From a virus: a DNA stretch of 37,181 bases. The stretch is from positions 1 to 37,181 of the IMG/VR virus record IMGVR_UViG_3300010413_001141; one strand, written 5' to 3'. Under the pieces are notes generated by a model. The model was not told the DNA's origin. It did not search any database and worked only from the letters and a program-made list of their open reading frames with translations. This document shows, piece by piece, positions 1 to 8,001 of this stretch (positions are counted from its first letter, which is position 1; each line of letters starts with the position of its first letter). Both the position numbers and the translations under genes were made by a program.

Positions 1-128
1 TGTATAGCCCCGCGCATGGCAGACGCATTTGCTACGGCCTCCCTGTCATTATACCCAAGTTTCCTTGTTAAGTATATATAGTCATGGAACCGAAACCACC
101 TGTGCCATTTACGCAATTGCTTTTTCAT
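1..128 (-). CDS. Small phage protein, partial (runs off left edge)
   Basis: The ATG at 126-128 follows a strong ribosome binding site (AAGGAGG) and the frame stays open to the window edge, giving about 42 residues that begin MKKQLRKWHRWFRFHDYIY. The N-terminus is very basic and aromatic. It overlaps the end of the preceding 42-aa ORF by 20 nt in another frame, a normal phage packing style. I do not recognise a family. The gene is certainly incomplete here. Confidence 0.6.
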   Translation of the reverse strand, partial: MKKQLRKWHRWFRFHDYIYLTRKLGYNDREAVANASAMRGAI

Positions 129-237
129 CGCCGCCTCCTTTTTGCAACGCCCGATAGGCCATGGCAGGATTCCCTACCACCCTGCTCCTTCCCGACCGGG
201 TAATAACGCTGGCAGTGCAGTTATAGTCCCGGTCCAT
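109..237 (-). CDS. 42-aa hypothetical protein
   Basis: A short frame begins with ATG at 235-237 behind AAGGAG at a workable distance and stops with TAA at 109-111. The product starts MDRDYNCTASVITRSGRSR and ends GGGDEKAIA. It lies downstream of tRNA-Trp in the same direction and its 3' end overlaps the next ORF, so the two are probably co-translated. No domain is visible. Ribosome binding site and overlap are the only evidence that it is real. Confidence 0.45.
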   Translation of the reverse strand: MDRDYNCTASVITRSGRSRVVGNPAMAYRALQKGGGDEKAIA

Positions 238-316
238 CTCGCATCTCCTTACCAGTGCTGCCACACTCACGGCCTATCTTCGTGCGTTCTCCCTATCAAG
301 CAGAGCTTGACGGATG

Positions 317-387
317 CAGGAGCGAGAGGATTCGAACCTCTGAACGTGGGTTTGGAGTCCACTGGTTTGCCACTAGCCTACGCCCCT
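317..387 (-). tRNA. tRNA-Trp (anticodon CCA)
   Basis: The minus strand folds as a 71-nt cloverleaf. The acceptor arm is AGGGGCG with CGCTCCT (one G-U pair), the anticodon loop is CTCCAAA and the T arm is AGAGG-TTCGAAT-CCTCT. The discriminator base is G, as in bacterial tRNA-Trp. The anticodon stem ends in an A-C mismatch next to the loop. The 3' CCA is not encoded (the next bases are CAT), so the tRNA needs a CCA-adding enzyme, and one is encoded just upstream. It has its own promoter at 399-427. Confidence 0.92.
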
Positions 388-398
388 GGATGCTACAT

Positions 399-427
399 AT
401 TATACTAGAAATGTGCCATTTTGTCAA
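399..427 (-). promoter_or_regulatory. Sigma70-type promoter for tRNA-Trp
   Basis: Minus strand TTGACA (422-427), 17-nt spacer, TATAAT (399-404). Transcription should begin around 392, a few bases before the tRNA. It belongs to the promoter family with a conserved spacer (AAATGGCACATTTCTAG here). Confidence 0.85.
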
Positions 428-437
428 CGCGCACTTT

Positions 438-1844
438 TTATGCAACTGCAACCATTTGATTCTCATACAGGCGAGCAGCAACGTCGAGCAACTTCTCTCT
501 GTCGTTTGCCAACTTGTCATCAGTAACAAGTTCCAGCAGGCTATTCAATACATTGCCTACGGCCCTGCCTTGGCCTATTCCAAGGCGATCCATTATGTCG
601 TATCCGTTTACTTTAAGGTCGCGCACGGTTATTGCAGACTCTTCCTCTATGGCGGCCTCAAGCAACTCGCGCTCCCTGATTATCCGATTTACCATAGAAA
701 TATTGTCGTCGCGCCCTAGTGCATCTGAAGACTTGAGACGCATTGCAAATTCTGCGCGCGCCGCGATGGTGTCAATGCTATTGTTTTCACCATTGTCCAT
801 CTTCCTCAAGAACTTGCGCGCCTGCTGTGGGCTGTCGATCCTAAACATATGGTTCCTGATTGCGAGCACGATTAGTTTCCTGTCTTCGTTTGTTATGCGC
901 AGCCTCTTGCAGATCACGTCAGCCAGCAGCGCGCTGGTTGTTTCGTGCCCGTAGAAAGAGTTTCCGTATGTTGCACTTTTGTATTCTGCAACGCCTGGCT
1001 TGCCAATATCGTGTAGCAAAGCGGCCAGGTTCTCAAGCGCGGTGCGCCCCATAAACGCGCCGACTCTCACCGTGCTCAGCAGGTGCTCCCAAACAGTGTC
1101 GAAGACATGAAACTTGTTTTGCTTTTGGGTAAACGCCTCCACTATTTCTGGCATGATAATTTGCAGTATGCCAGTATGCTTGAGTGCCATTAGATACCTG
1201 TCTGGATTCGGACAAGCTAACCCTTTTAGGAACTCCTTACTAATGGCCTCCCATGATTCTAGCACAATATACTTAGCGTTGGCTACAATCGCATTCGCGA
1301 GATTTGTGTCCATAGTCCAATTGTCGCCAAGGCATCGTGCCATTCTGATATACCTCATCATGCGAATTGGATGCGCCTTTATTCTGCGCGTTGGGTTGCC
1401 CACTGCAACCACCCGCTTATTCTTTATGTCATCCCTACCGCCGAATGGATCGATGATATTCCCATCTCGATCCATAGCCATAGCGTTTATAGTTGCATCC
1501 CTTCTCCCAAGGTCTTTGGTTATGTCCATGACAAAGGAAAAGTCTGTAGGTTTACCATGGCTATAGAGCCTATCGTCTTCCTCGCGCATCGTGCTGATTT
1601 CTACATGACCACCAACTTCTGACGACGGCACGATCACAGATACGGCGAACGTCGCATTGACGAACTTGCCACTTGGGAACACGGCAAGAATCTCGTCTGG
1701 CGTTGCGTCGGTTGTTAGGTCGTAGTCAGAAATCTCGCGATCTATGTACGCGTCGCGTACAGCGCCTCCGACTAGGTAAGCCTGGTATCCTTCAGCAACC
1801 AAGGCGTCCATTATATCCCTATAAGTTGGCAGTTTATCACTCAT
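438..1844 (-). CDS. cca: CCA-adding enzyme / tRNA nucleotidyltransferase with HD domain
   Basis: A 468-residue class II nucleotidyltransferase that adds or repairs the CCA end of tRNAs. Near the N-terminus it has YLVGGAVRDAYI followed by SDYDLTTDATP, the GG...VRD and DxD metal-binding motifs. RRDATINAMAMD and the Arg-rich IRMMRYIRMA helix follow, and an HD domain (LAALLHDIGKPG) lies in the second half, as in bacterial CCA enzymes. I chose the ATG at 1842-1844, not the upstream in-frame ATG at 1883, because TTGGAGG sits at the right distance and the start overlaps the stop of the upstream gene (ATGAGTGA). Two of the three phage tRNAs here lack an encoded CCA, which gives it an obvious job. It may also repair host tRNAs damaged by defence nucleases (inference). 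Confidence 0.9.
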   Translation of the reverse strand: MSDKLPTYRDIMDALVAEGYQAYLVGGAVRDAYIDREISDYDLTTDATPDEILAVFPSGKFVNATFAVSVIVPSSEVGGHVEISTMREEDDRLYSHGKPTDFSFVMDITKDLGRRDATINAMAMDRDGNIIDPFGGRDDIKNKRVVAVGNPTRRIKAHPIRMMRYIRMARCLGDNWTMDTNLANAIVANAKYIVLESWEAISKEFLKGLACPNPDRYLMALKHTGILQIIMPEIVEAFTQKQNKFHVFDTVWEHLLSTVRVGAFMGRTALENLAALLHDIGKPGVAEYKSATYGNSFYGHETTSALLADVICKRLRITNEDRKLIVLAIRNHMFRIDSPQQARKFLRKMDNGENNSIDTIAARAEFAMRLKSSDALGRDDNISMVNRIIRERELLEAAIEEESAITVRDLKVNGYDIMDRLGIGQGRAVGNVLNSLLELVTDDKLANDREKLLDVAARLYENQMVAVA

Positions 1845-2781
1845 CGTTGCAAACCTCCAATTGTAGGATTTGTCGTATATCATCGCTCGCAGCTAGAGAC
1901 TTTGCCGCAAATCGCACAAGAATGTCGTCTATTGCATCTGTATCTGGCGCAAGTGGTAGCGTGGAATCCATTTCCATTATCAGCTTGTCGTACTCCTCTG
2001 CGTACACTAACAATGTCTCATATGGCATATCACCACTCATTATTGGTCCTATGTACGCAGACATATCGAACTTGTCTATGACAGGATTATAGTCACCAGT
2101 CTTCAGTATGCGCACTCCCTGCAATAATAGCCTCATCAAGTGTGCTGCATGTTTAGTGTCATATCCATGCATTTCCTCAAGTGCCGCGCGTTCTGGATTC
2201 CTGTTTGCGCGCCACTCGTCATACTTTTTGCGTTCTGCTAGTGCTTTTTTGTACTCCGCAACAAGAGCACTCCTATCACCGCCACCCAACAGCGCATATC
2301 CTTGTCCGCCCTTCTCTGTAGACCGCAAGTATAGTCCAAAGTCCTCTGGTTCCGGCACTGGCGGCGGATCGTCTAGCCATCTCTTGTGGCCCTTTATTCT
2401 TTTTAGCTGGCTATATGCATAGCCACTGAATGTCCTGCGCACCTTTTGGCTAAGAAACAGATGGCGCTTTTCATATATCGACGCCCACCCTGGCGTCGCG
2501 TGAAGAACAAACTGTCGCGGCGCGAACAATATGTCAAGGATAGACGGGTTGCATTCTTTTGCAAGGCGCAAGAACTTTGCCACGCTATAGATCACAAGGT
2601 CGTCTTCGGCACAAACGCTTGTATATTGTTCGAACCTGTGTATGCCAAGTACAGACATTGGTGGCTCAAGGCATACGCCGCGCATATCTATGTCGCTGTT
2701 TTCATTCGCAGTGCCATACATGCGCGAGCCAACCATAACCATTGCTATGAGGTTTTCCGCAACCCACTTGCTATAGTCCAT
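1837..2781 (-). CDS. Predicted nucleotidyltransferase, COG3541 type
   Basis: A 314-residue protein of the DNA polymerase beta-like nucleotidyltransferase superfamily. The signature is VGSRMYGTANENSDIDMRGV near residues 17-36: Gly-Ser, then an Asp-x-Asp metal site. The rest matches my memory of the COG3541/YcgL type carried by many phages, with LAKECNPSILDILFAP and a helical C-terminal half containing HAAHLMRLLLQG. Substrate is unknown for most members; RNA end modification or repair has been proposed for the group. It overlaps the CCA-adding gene by 8 nt, so the pair probably forms an RNA-end module. A GGGGG ribosome binding site precedes its ATG. Confidence 0.75.
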   Translation of the reverse strand: MDYSKWVAENLIAMVMVGSRMYGTANENSDIDMRGVCLEPPMSVLGIHRFEQYTSVCAEDDLVIYSVAKFLRLAKECNPSILDILFAPRQFVLHATPGWASIYEKRHLFLSQKVRRTFSGYAYSQLKRIKGHKRWLDDPPPVPEPEDFGLYLRSTEKGGQGYALLGGGDRSALVAEYKKALAERKKYDEWRANRNPERAALEEMHGYDTKHAAHLMRLLLQGVRILKTGDYNPVIDKFDMSAYIGPIMSGDMPYETLLVYAEEYDKLIMEMDSTLPLAPDTDAIDDILVRFAAKSLAASDDIRQILQLEVCNDE

Positions 2782-2800
2782 GAGAACCCCCTAGAACGCA

Positions 2801-2824
2801 CAAGCGGGGCGCTTGCCCCGCTTG
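2801..2824 (-). other. 10-bp GC-rich hairpin in a leader/intergenic gap
   Basis: Perfect inverted repeat (arms 2801-2810 and 2815-2824, 4-nt loop) between the 73-aa gene and the nucleotidyltransferase gene. No T-tract follows in the minus direction, so it is more likely an RNA-stabilising or attenuating structure than a classic terminator. Confidence 0.55.
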
Positions 2825-2847
2825 CTTCACTCGTTTTTGAGTTTACC

Positions 2848-3069
2848 TTATTCTTTAACGGTATCCTCTGGTTCTTTTGCCTCTTTTGCCTTTGCCTTTG
2901 ATTTTGCTGGCGCTGGCTCTAGCACAAATTCTCCAGATACGAGTGCGTCAAGCAGGACGGCAGCCGCCTGATTGATACCAAGCGACTCGTCTTTATGGAA
3001 GCTGCGACCCAATTGTCGCAACTTATTTGCGCTGCTCATCGGCAACTCGATAACTATTCTGTGTGCCAT
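2848..3069 (-). CDS. 73-aa hypothetical protein with charged Lys/Glu tail
   Basis: A 73-residue protein beginning MAHRIVIELPMSSANKLRQL and ending in a low-complexity Ala/Lys/Glu/Pro tail. The N-terminal strand followed by two predicted helices resembles a small DNA-binding ribbon-helix-helix or CopG-like protein, but no diagnostic residue settles this. It has a strong ribosome binding site (GCAGGAGG) and its own promoter at 3109-3137, so it is expressed separately from the ThiF cassette. A regulatory role is possible but unproven. Confidence 0.6.
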   Translation of the reverse strand: MAHRIVIELPMSSANKLRQLGRSFHKDESLGINQAAAVLLDALVSGEFVLEPAPAKSKAKAKEAKEPEDTVKE

Positions 3070-3108
3070 TTTTTATTCCTCCTGCGATAAATCAGGGATA
3101 GCAGGCTG

Positions 3109-3137
3109 ATTATATCATACGCTTGTCCTGTTTGCAA
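3109..3137 (-). promoter_or_regulatory. Putative sigma70-type promoter for the 73-aa gene
   Basis: Minus strand TTGCAA (3132-3137), 17-nt spacer, TATAAT (3109-3114). The -35 is imperfect. It overlaps the 3' end of the 477-aa gene. Confidence 0.55.
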
Positions 3138-4548
3138 GTAACGGAGGCCAAATTGAACGCGTATCGTGCAACACGACAACTGGATCGCCCTTGCGAAGCT
3201 TCCGGTTCGCGGTTGTTGCAGCGAGTACACCGCTGTATCTGCCAACACTAGGCAGACGCTCGGTGGTCATTGCCATCATCTGTGAATTTATCGCAACCAA
3301 ATACAGCGGCGCGGACGTTTCTCTCGCTGGCACAAATACCTTGCTCACACTAACGCCCAATTTCTTTGCGAATTCGCCAACGGTTGTTTCGGCGCTGTTG
3401 GCTACATAAGTAGCAAAAGTCCTATTGTCTTTGCCTCTTTTCAGAATGAGGCCACTATATTTCGGTGCCTTATACTTGAATAACTCCGACGGTGCGACTA
3501 CGCCAGGCGAATCGGACGAGCCACGAAAAGTAAACGACTTGAACTTCGATGCATATGGATACAGCCTGCTATGCATGGTATCATATGCCAGGCTTGATGC
3601 ATAACCAGGAGAGCGGTACACATCAAATGCGATGGCGTACTTCTCGGCCAGCTTTATAATGCCATCGCAAAATTCCCGCAGGCCCTTAAAGTGTCTCGTT
3701 AGCGCAACCACTAGCCGTATGCGCCCATGCTCCTTGAGAACCTTCTCCACAAGAGGCAACGCATCTGCTATGTTCACATCACCATAGCTCACATTATTTA
3801 ACAGGTAGTTGTCTTTCAATGCGCTGCGGCGCGCCATGCGTGCGCCGTTTGCGCGAAGCCCGATAAAGTATGGATCAACACCATTCTGGCGTATGTCGCA
3901 ATACGTATACCAATAGTCGGGCTGGTACAGATATTTCGTATAGTGGTACATGCGTCCTTCCATATTATCTTCTAGGATAATGACGAACGTTTCGTCAACG
4001 GTGTCCTTCGTTGTAATGTCACGCACCGTCACGTATTTCTCCGCAGACGAATTCTCGTACAGTGTCAGTGGTCCGTTTTTCCTAAAAATCTTGTCACCGC
4101 CAGAGAGAGGATACGCCGCAAAATTGCCTACTGGCAGGCTTCCTACAAGCATACGCTGCCTGCTCACCTTATTCGTTGTGCCGCGCACGACGCGTTTGCC
4201 AGTGGCTACAATTGCACCATTCTCATTCTGGACAATGCCAGGATACAATTCGCTGCTTGTCTTCGCAAGCGCGAGTTGCCTCTCCATTTTCCCGATTACC
4301 ATATCGCGAAGCTGATTGGCGTATGACGGAGGCGCACCAGTTATCTCGGCTATACTCATATCAGTCTTGCCTTTGAGCACAGCAATACTTTCTGCCACAA
4401 GGTCATAATATACCCTTGCGTTGATTGGGAAAATCACGCCCTTGCGTCCTTCCTGCACAACGATCACACCTCCGCCAGCTTCGATAAAGAAACTGGCGAT
4501 ATTGATTCCCGGCATTGCGAATGCGCTTTCTACGGCATCGTTAGGCAT
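3115..4548 (-). CDS. 477-aa protein of unknown function, last gene of the ThiF cassette
   Basis: I do not recognise this protein. It begins MPNDAVESAFAMPGINIASF. A beta-rich N-terminal part (IVVQEGRKGVIFPINARVYY) is followed by a helical stretch and a middle region with GGDKIFRKNGPLTLY and YLYQPDYWYTYCDIRQNG. A region with an alternating strand/helix look (RIRLVVALTRHFKGLREF) comes next, then a beta-rich C-terminus ending LHDTRSIWPPLLANRTSV. It has almost no cysteine and no membrane segment, unlike its two zinc-ribbon neighbours. The start is the ATG at 4546-4548 behind AAAGGAG; a longer in-frame ATG at 4572 lacks this spacing. It overlaps the stop of the upstream gene by 8 nt, so it is probably translationally coupled to the E1-containing cassette. 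Candidate roles are target, ligase-like or effector subunit, all inference. Confidence 0.85.
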   Translation of the reverse strand: MPNDAVESAFAMPGINIASFFIEAGGGVIVVQEGRKGVIFPINARVYYDLVAESIAVLKGKTDMSIAEITGAPPSYANQLRDMVIGKMERQLALAKTSSELYPGIVQNENGAIVATGKRVVRGTTNKVSRQRMLVGSLPVGNFAAYPLSGGDKIFRKNGPLTLYENSSAEKYVTVRDITTKDTVDETFVIILEDNMEGRMYHYTKYLYQPDYWYTYCDIRQNGVDPYFIGLRANGARMARRSALKDNYLLNNVSYGDVNIADALPLVEKVLKEHGRIRLVVALTRHFKGLREFCDGIIKLAEKYAIAFDVYRSPGYASSLAYDTMHSRLYPYASKFKSFTFRGSSDSPGVVAPSELFKYKAPKYSGLILKRGKDNRTFATYVANSAETTVGEFAKKLGVSVSKVFVPARETSAPLYLVAINSQMMAMTTERLPSVGRYSGVLAATTANRKLRKGDPVVVLHDTRSIWPPLLANRTSV

Positions 4549-6046
4549 TTTGGTTCTCCTTTCCTGTGCCAAGTTCTTTTGGCGGCGTATATACCTGCAT
4601 TACCATTGTCTCATCATGAGACTGTCCTTCTTTATAGAAGTCGCCAAGTAACGTATTGTCTGCATACAGACATTCTGGACAGGCGTAGCAATACACGTTC
4701 CCCCCTTCTTTGATGTGTTCCTTGTCAAGCAATCTAAAGAAGAGCGGCACATTGTGTGCTTGGCAATAGAATGTCGTTGACTCTATCCAGTTAATAGCGT
4801 TATAGCCACATCCCTCTGTCTCGCATTTCATGTTTACGATATCGCCATAGCAAAACGGGCAAATGCCCTCAAGGAAATCAATGACCCAATTGCACATGAG
4901 GCAATATTCAAAGTTCTCGACAGTGGCCGTTGGGCCACCGCATTCTGGACACTGGTTCTTTGTGGCTTGCGGAATCGACAATTCGCTCTTGTGCGCACTG
5001 CCATTTATAGGTGGCCTTCCTGCCTCCGCTGGTACAAGTGCGGAAGTATAGCCAGTCGGCTGAATGGGTATTGCGCGCTCTCGTACCTCTTTTTGCCAAT
5101 CTGTTACAGATTTCCCCTGGATGAGTGACGACCAGATTGACAGGCGTGTTCTGCCATCCTTATTGATTGCAAGCTCTTCCTTGTCGAATGCAACTTTGAT
5201 ATTGGCGTATTTGTTAATGTCGATTGCATATTCTGGTTGCTTGCCAATTTCTATAGCAATCTGCCATTCGCCGTGCAGCGCGTCTCTAGGGCCAACAAAG
5301 TCGGCATGGCCCATTCCGTAGCTTGTCGTAGTCCACTTTCCGTTAACGTTCGCGCCGCCAGTTTTGGGCTTATCATCCTTACCCTTACCCTTGTTCCAAT
5401 TCCCCAACATGACGATGCACGGACGCAGCGGCGGTTCGGCAACGAACTCAAACCTGTATGTCTCGCGAATGAACTTGGCCTGCTCGCTGTCTGGTTCTAG
5501 TTCCAGCATATCTATGAAATCTTCGTTGCTGGTGTTATTGTCTGTCATGGCCTTTGGGTTCATGCCTAGCGCCTTGGCGAATTCCCTGTGCTGGTCGCCT
5601 AGAGTTGATAGCTTTGGTACATATACGCGTGTTATTCCAAGGCCCCAAGGTACAACAAGGCCGTGAACAACGCATAGTACGTTCGCACGATCAACGCCTT
5701 CGGTAGTCACCCTTGGATGGTCCTCAAAGAATTCCTTGTCGCCATCGGTCAGCGTGCCAATGCCTAGCGATTCCATATATGTCTTTGTCGCACGGAACAC
5801 ACAGTCATTATATGTCTGCGTGATGACATAATATCTCTCCCCGCCTTCGTCTATTTTCCACATTGGCAATTGAGTGCCATCTGTTTGCACGCGCATAGAG
5901 AGAGGCTCTACGCCAGCGTCGAGTAATGCATCTGCCGCAGTGCTAGTCATATCGTGAATAACCCCGTTGTTATCCACAAGGAATCCAACAACTTTTGGCG
6001 TTGTTACCACGTCCTTGCTTGCCGGATAATGAACAACTGGTGTCAT
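4541..6046 (-). CDS. 501-aa protein with C-terminal zinc-ribbon array (ThiF cassette)
   Basis: The N-terminal 330 or so residues (from MTPVVHYPASKDVVTTPKVV) match nothing I know. The C-terminal 150 carry paired cysteines typical of zinc ribbons or treble clefs: CPECGGP with CLMCNW, CPFCYGD with CETEGCG, a lone C-x2-H (CQAH) and CYACPEC. The start is the ATG at 6044-6046 because GGGGGG lies six bases upstream and it follows the E1 stop codon by one base. Being tightly packed behind the E1-like gene suggests a shared complex. Zinc ribbons beside E1 enzymes recall the RING or treble-clef partners of prokaryotic ubiquitin-like systems, but nothing here proves ligase activity. Confidence 0.85.
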   Translation of the reverse strand: MTPVVHYPASKDVVTTPKVVGFLVDNNGVIHDMTSTAADALLDAGVEPLSMRVQTDGTQLPMWKIDEGGERYYVITQTYNDCVFRATKTYMESLGIGTLTDGDKEFFEDHPRVTTEGVDRANVLCVVHGLVVPWGLGITRVYVPKLSTLGDQHREFAKALGMNPKAMTDNNTSNEDFIDMLELEPDSEQAKFIRETYRFEFVAEPPLRPCIVMLGNWNKGKGKDDKPKTGGANVNGKWTTTSYGMGHADFVGPRDALHGEWQIAIEIGKQPEYAIDINKYANIKVAFDKEELAINKDGRTRLSIWSSLIQGKSVTDWQKEVRERAIPIQPTGYTSALVPAEAGRPPINGSAHKSELSIPQATKNQCPECGGPTATVENFEYCLMCNWVIDFLEGICPFCYGDIVNMKCETEGCGYNAINWIESTTFYCQAHNVPLFFRLLDKEHIKEGGNVYCYACPECLYADNTLLGDFYKEGQSHDETMVMQVYTPPKELGTGKENQNA

Positions 6047-6047
6047 A

Positions 6048-6752
6048 CTATTCCCCCCTGTCGTTCCCCACATACTGCGCTATGGAGTTTATGCGATATC
6101 CGTCAACTAGAACAATCCAGTTTACCATATCGCCGCCTTTCGCCATGTTGCCAGTAAGCGAAGTTACAATACCAATAGGATCGTGCGCGCTCAGGTAGAC
6201 GAATAGCGAGATCGCCGCGCCCTCACATACCGCTGCGGAGAAGACCCTTGTGCCAATTAGTTCACACGCTGGCTTTTTTTCCTCATCCACCTTGTAGTTC
6301 TGCGCGTTTGCAAATGGCATCGTGCTTACTTCCCCGCTTGACCACGCTACCAAGCCTCCCGTAAACGAAAGACCAAGATCAAGATACGGGATATCGTTCT
6401 CCATCGCGTAGTTGTGTAGTAACAGCCGCGTCTCCACATTGTCAAGCGCGCCGACGATCACGGTGCTGCCTTTCAGCATCCACACACTCTTTTCTGTGAG
6501 GCGCATCGGGCGCTTCGTGACTGGAATGCCAGCGGATTCATATACACGCGCAACAACATCGACCTTTGCGTTACCAATCTCTTGAGGTACACCAAGGTCA
6601 CTTGGCGAGTTGCGCTTTTCTACAGTGTCGTGATCTATCAACACAACGTCTGTTTCGTAGGCAAGAGATACAATGTACGCAGAAAGAGCACGCGCAAGCA
6701 TCGAACCCAATAGGCCACACCCAACAATTGATATCCTAGAGTTTAATGACAT
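6048..6752 (-). CDS. ThiF/MoeB/E1-like adenylyltransferase
   Basis: A 234-residue E1-superfamily protein. Known members activate the C-terminus of a ubiquitin-like or other small protein by adenylation. Visible motifs are VGCGLLGSMLARAL (residues 10-23, Rossmann nucleotide loop), VLIDHDTVEKRN (37-48, acidic residues and Arg-Asn), GNAKVDVVA (60-68, catalytic-type Lys) and VGALDNVETR (100-109, the D-x-x-x-TR site). Cys163 (PACELIGTR) and Cys176 are candidates for a thioester cysteine; the usual C-x2-C zinc pairs are absent. It is short, an E1 core without the extra domains of eukaryotic E1. AGGAGG precedes the ATG. It sits between two zinc-ribbon genes and downstream of a gene for an abundant small protein, the usual company of a conjugation or sulfur-transfer cassette. 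Confidence 0.9.
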   Translation of the reverse strand: MSLNSRISIVGCGLLGSMLARALSAYIVSLAYETDVVLIDHDTVEKRNSPSDLGVPQEIGNAKVDVVARVYESAGIPVTKRPMRLTEKSVWMLKGSTVIVGALDNVETRLLLHNYAMENDIPYLDLGLSFTGGLVAWSSGEVSTMPFANAQNYKVDEEKKPACELIGTRVFSAAVCEGAAISLFVYLSAHDPIGIVTSLTGNMAKGGDMVNWIVLVDGYRINSIAQYVGNDRGE

Positions 6753-7887
6753 TGTACGCTACCTCCTGTTGTCCTTTCGAATAGAACATATTGTATTGCT
6801 TATTGTGTTCGTCGTGCGTTGGCTTGATCGCCACTGTGGCACCGCACTTGCAAAAACCAGGAGTGCTAGAGGCGCAAGCCTTGTCGCCGCAGCTATCACA
6901 TACGTATGCCAATGATTGCCCACAGTTCTTGCAATACGTGTGCCGTCTAGCTTCGTATGTCGAACAATCCCACCCGCACTTGCAAGTGCTGTATGGCTTG
7001 GGCAGCATGCTGCCACAGTGAGAGCAGTACATACCAATGAGGCCAAGACCAAGGCTGCTCGACATTGCCTTTACAAGATACTGGAATGCCTGATCGCCAG
7101 GGTCGCTTCCTGGTTTGAACGTCTCGCCATACTTTGCAAAGATATCCTTGCCACTCTGTCGTTCCATCCAGAATAGTCTCAATGATGTAAGTGCCCACGA
7201 GCCAACGGTTTGCCCCTGAGTCATAGACGCAAGATGAATATGCCCATCGCCATATGAATCATAACCGTCTCGCTGGCACCACTTTGACGCAACGAAACCA
7301 GTGGGCCAAGGGAACTCTTTCGGCACACCGCGCCTGCGTGTGTGGAATCCATCCCACATTGGCTTCGTTAGCCAATACACTACATTCCAGTCTGGACTAA
7401 GTGGATCAAGGCCCCCGATATCAAAGATGGTTGCAACAGCAACTCCATCGAAAATCAGCGGCGAGCCGAAACGCATACCAATGTTGTCGGGCGTGCTCTT
7501 CATATTCCCGTCGGATATGTAGTATATCTTGCGCAGGTGTGTGCCCCTGATCTCAACGTCGTTGCCAAAGTATTGCTCAAGGTCTTTCTGCACCATGCGC
7601 CTTTCTGCCGACGCGTCAACAAACTCATGCCTGGACACACGCGGCTTGATCCATCCATTCCGCTGATCGATATGCCCAACGCCTTTTCTCATTGCTGCCA
7701 TGATTGCATCTTGCACCTTGCGATCCCTTGTGACGAATTGCTCGGTGGCAAGCTGAGTAACCTTGTCATATACATGCATGCGCAAGCAGTGTTTCCTAAG
7801 ATACACCATTCCACCGCTGGCAATGCTCATGGTGTCGGTGTCGAACAACTCTGACTCTTTACCATCGCGCAGAGTGACAAGTGCCAT
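6736..7887 (-). CDS. 383-aa protein with C-terminal zinc-ribbon array (ThiF cassette)
   Basis: First gene after the terminator in the cassette. Residues 1-285 are of unknown fold. Residues 286-350 are dense in cysteine: C288/C291, C302/C304/C308, C319/C322, C330/C333/C338 and C346/C348, so several zinc ribbons. Within the N-terminal region, EFPWPTGF (191-198) followed about 15 residues later by YGDGHIHLASM (212-222) loosely recalls the proline-rich strand and the G-x-I-C-L active-site turn of E2/RWD-fold proteins, with His where E2 has Cys. That is a weak, eye-level resemblance only. AAGGAGG lies five bases before the ATG. It overlaps the E1 gene by 17 nt. Confidence 0.85.
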   Translation of the reverse strand: MALVTLRDGKESELFDTDTMSIASGGMVYLRKHCLRMHVYDKVTQLATEQFVTRDRKVQDAIMAAMRKGVGHIDQRNGWIKPRVSRHEFVDASAERRMVQKDLEQYFGNDVEIRGTHLRKIYYISDGNMKSTPDNIGMRFGSPLIFDGVAVATIFDIGGLDPLSPDWNVVYWLTKPMWDGFHTRRRGVPKEFPWPTGFVASKWCQRDGYDSYGDGHIHLASMTQGQTVGSWALTSLRLFWMERQSGKDIFAKYGETFKPGSDPGDQAFQYLVKAMSSSLGLGLIGMYCSHCGSMLPKPYSTCKCGWDCSTYEARRHTYCKNCGQSLAYVCDSCGDKACASSTPGFCKCGATVAIKPTHDEHNKQYNMFYSKGQQEVAYNVIKL

Positions 7888-7909
7888 ACTAACCTCCTTT
7901 TTGAGAGAA

Positions 7910-7942
7910 CAAAAGGGGATCGGCTTGGCCGACCCCCTTTTG
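7910..7942 (-). terminator. Strong hairpin terminator between the small abundant gene and the ThiF cassette
   Basis: A 15-bp stem (one G-U pair in the minus RNA) with a 3-nt loop, an A-tract before and TTTTG after in the minus direction. The single mismatch is a legal wobble only on the minus transcript. It should lower expression of the 383-aa/E1 genes relative to the 150-aa gene. Confidence 0.85.
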
Positions 7943-8001
7943 CTTGAGCCTTAGAGGCCAACGCCTCCTATGGTGTTGTCTGGACCATTCTCTGTTGTGT
8001 A

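Noticed and set aside
255-719. Plus-strand open frames across the left arm, such as 255-719 and 514-954
   Set aside because: They mirror genuine minus-strand genes with strong motifs, have no ribosome sites and give compositionally odd proteins.
2801-2824. Terminator call for the hairpin before the nucleotidyltransferase gene
   Set aside because: No T-tract follows in the minus direction, so only a hairpin is reported.
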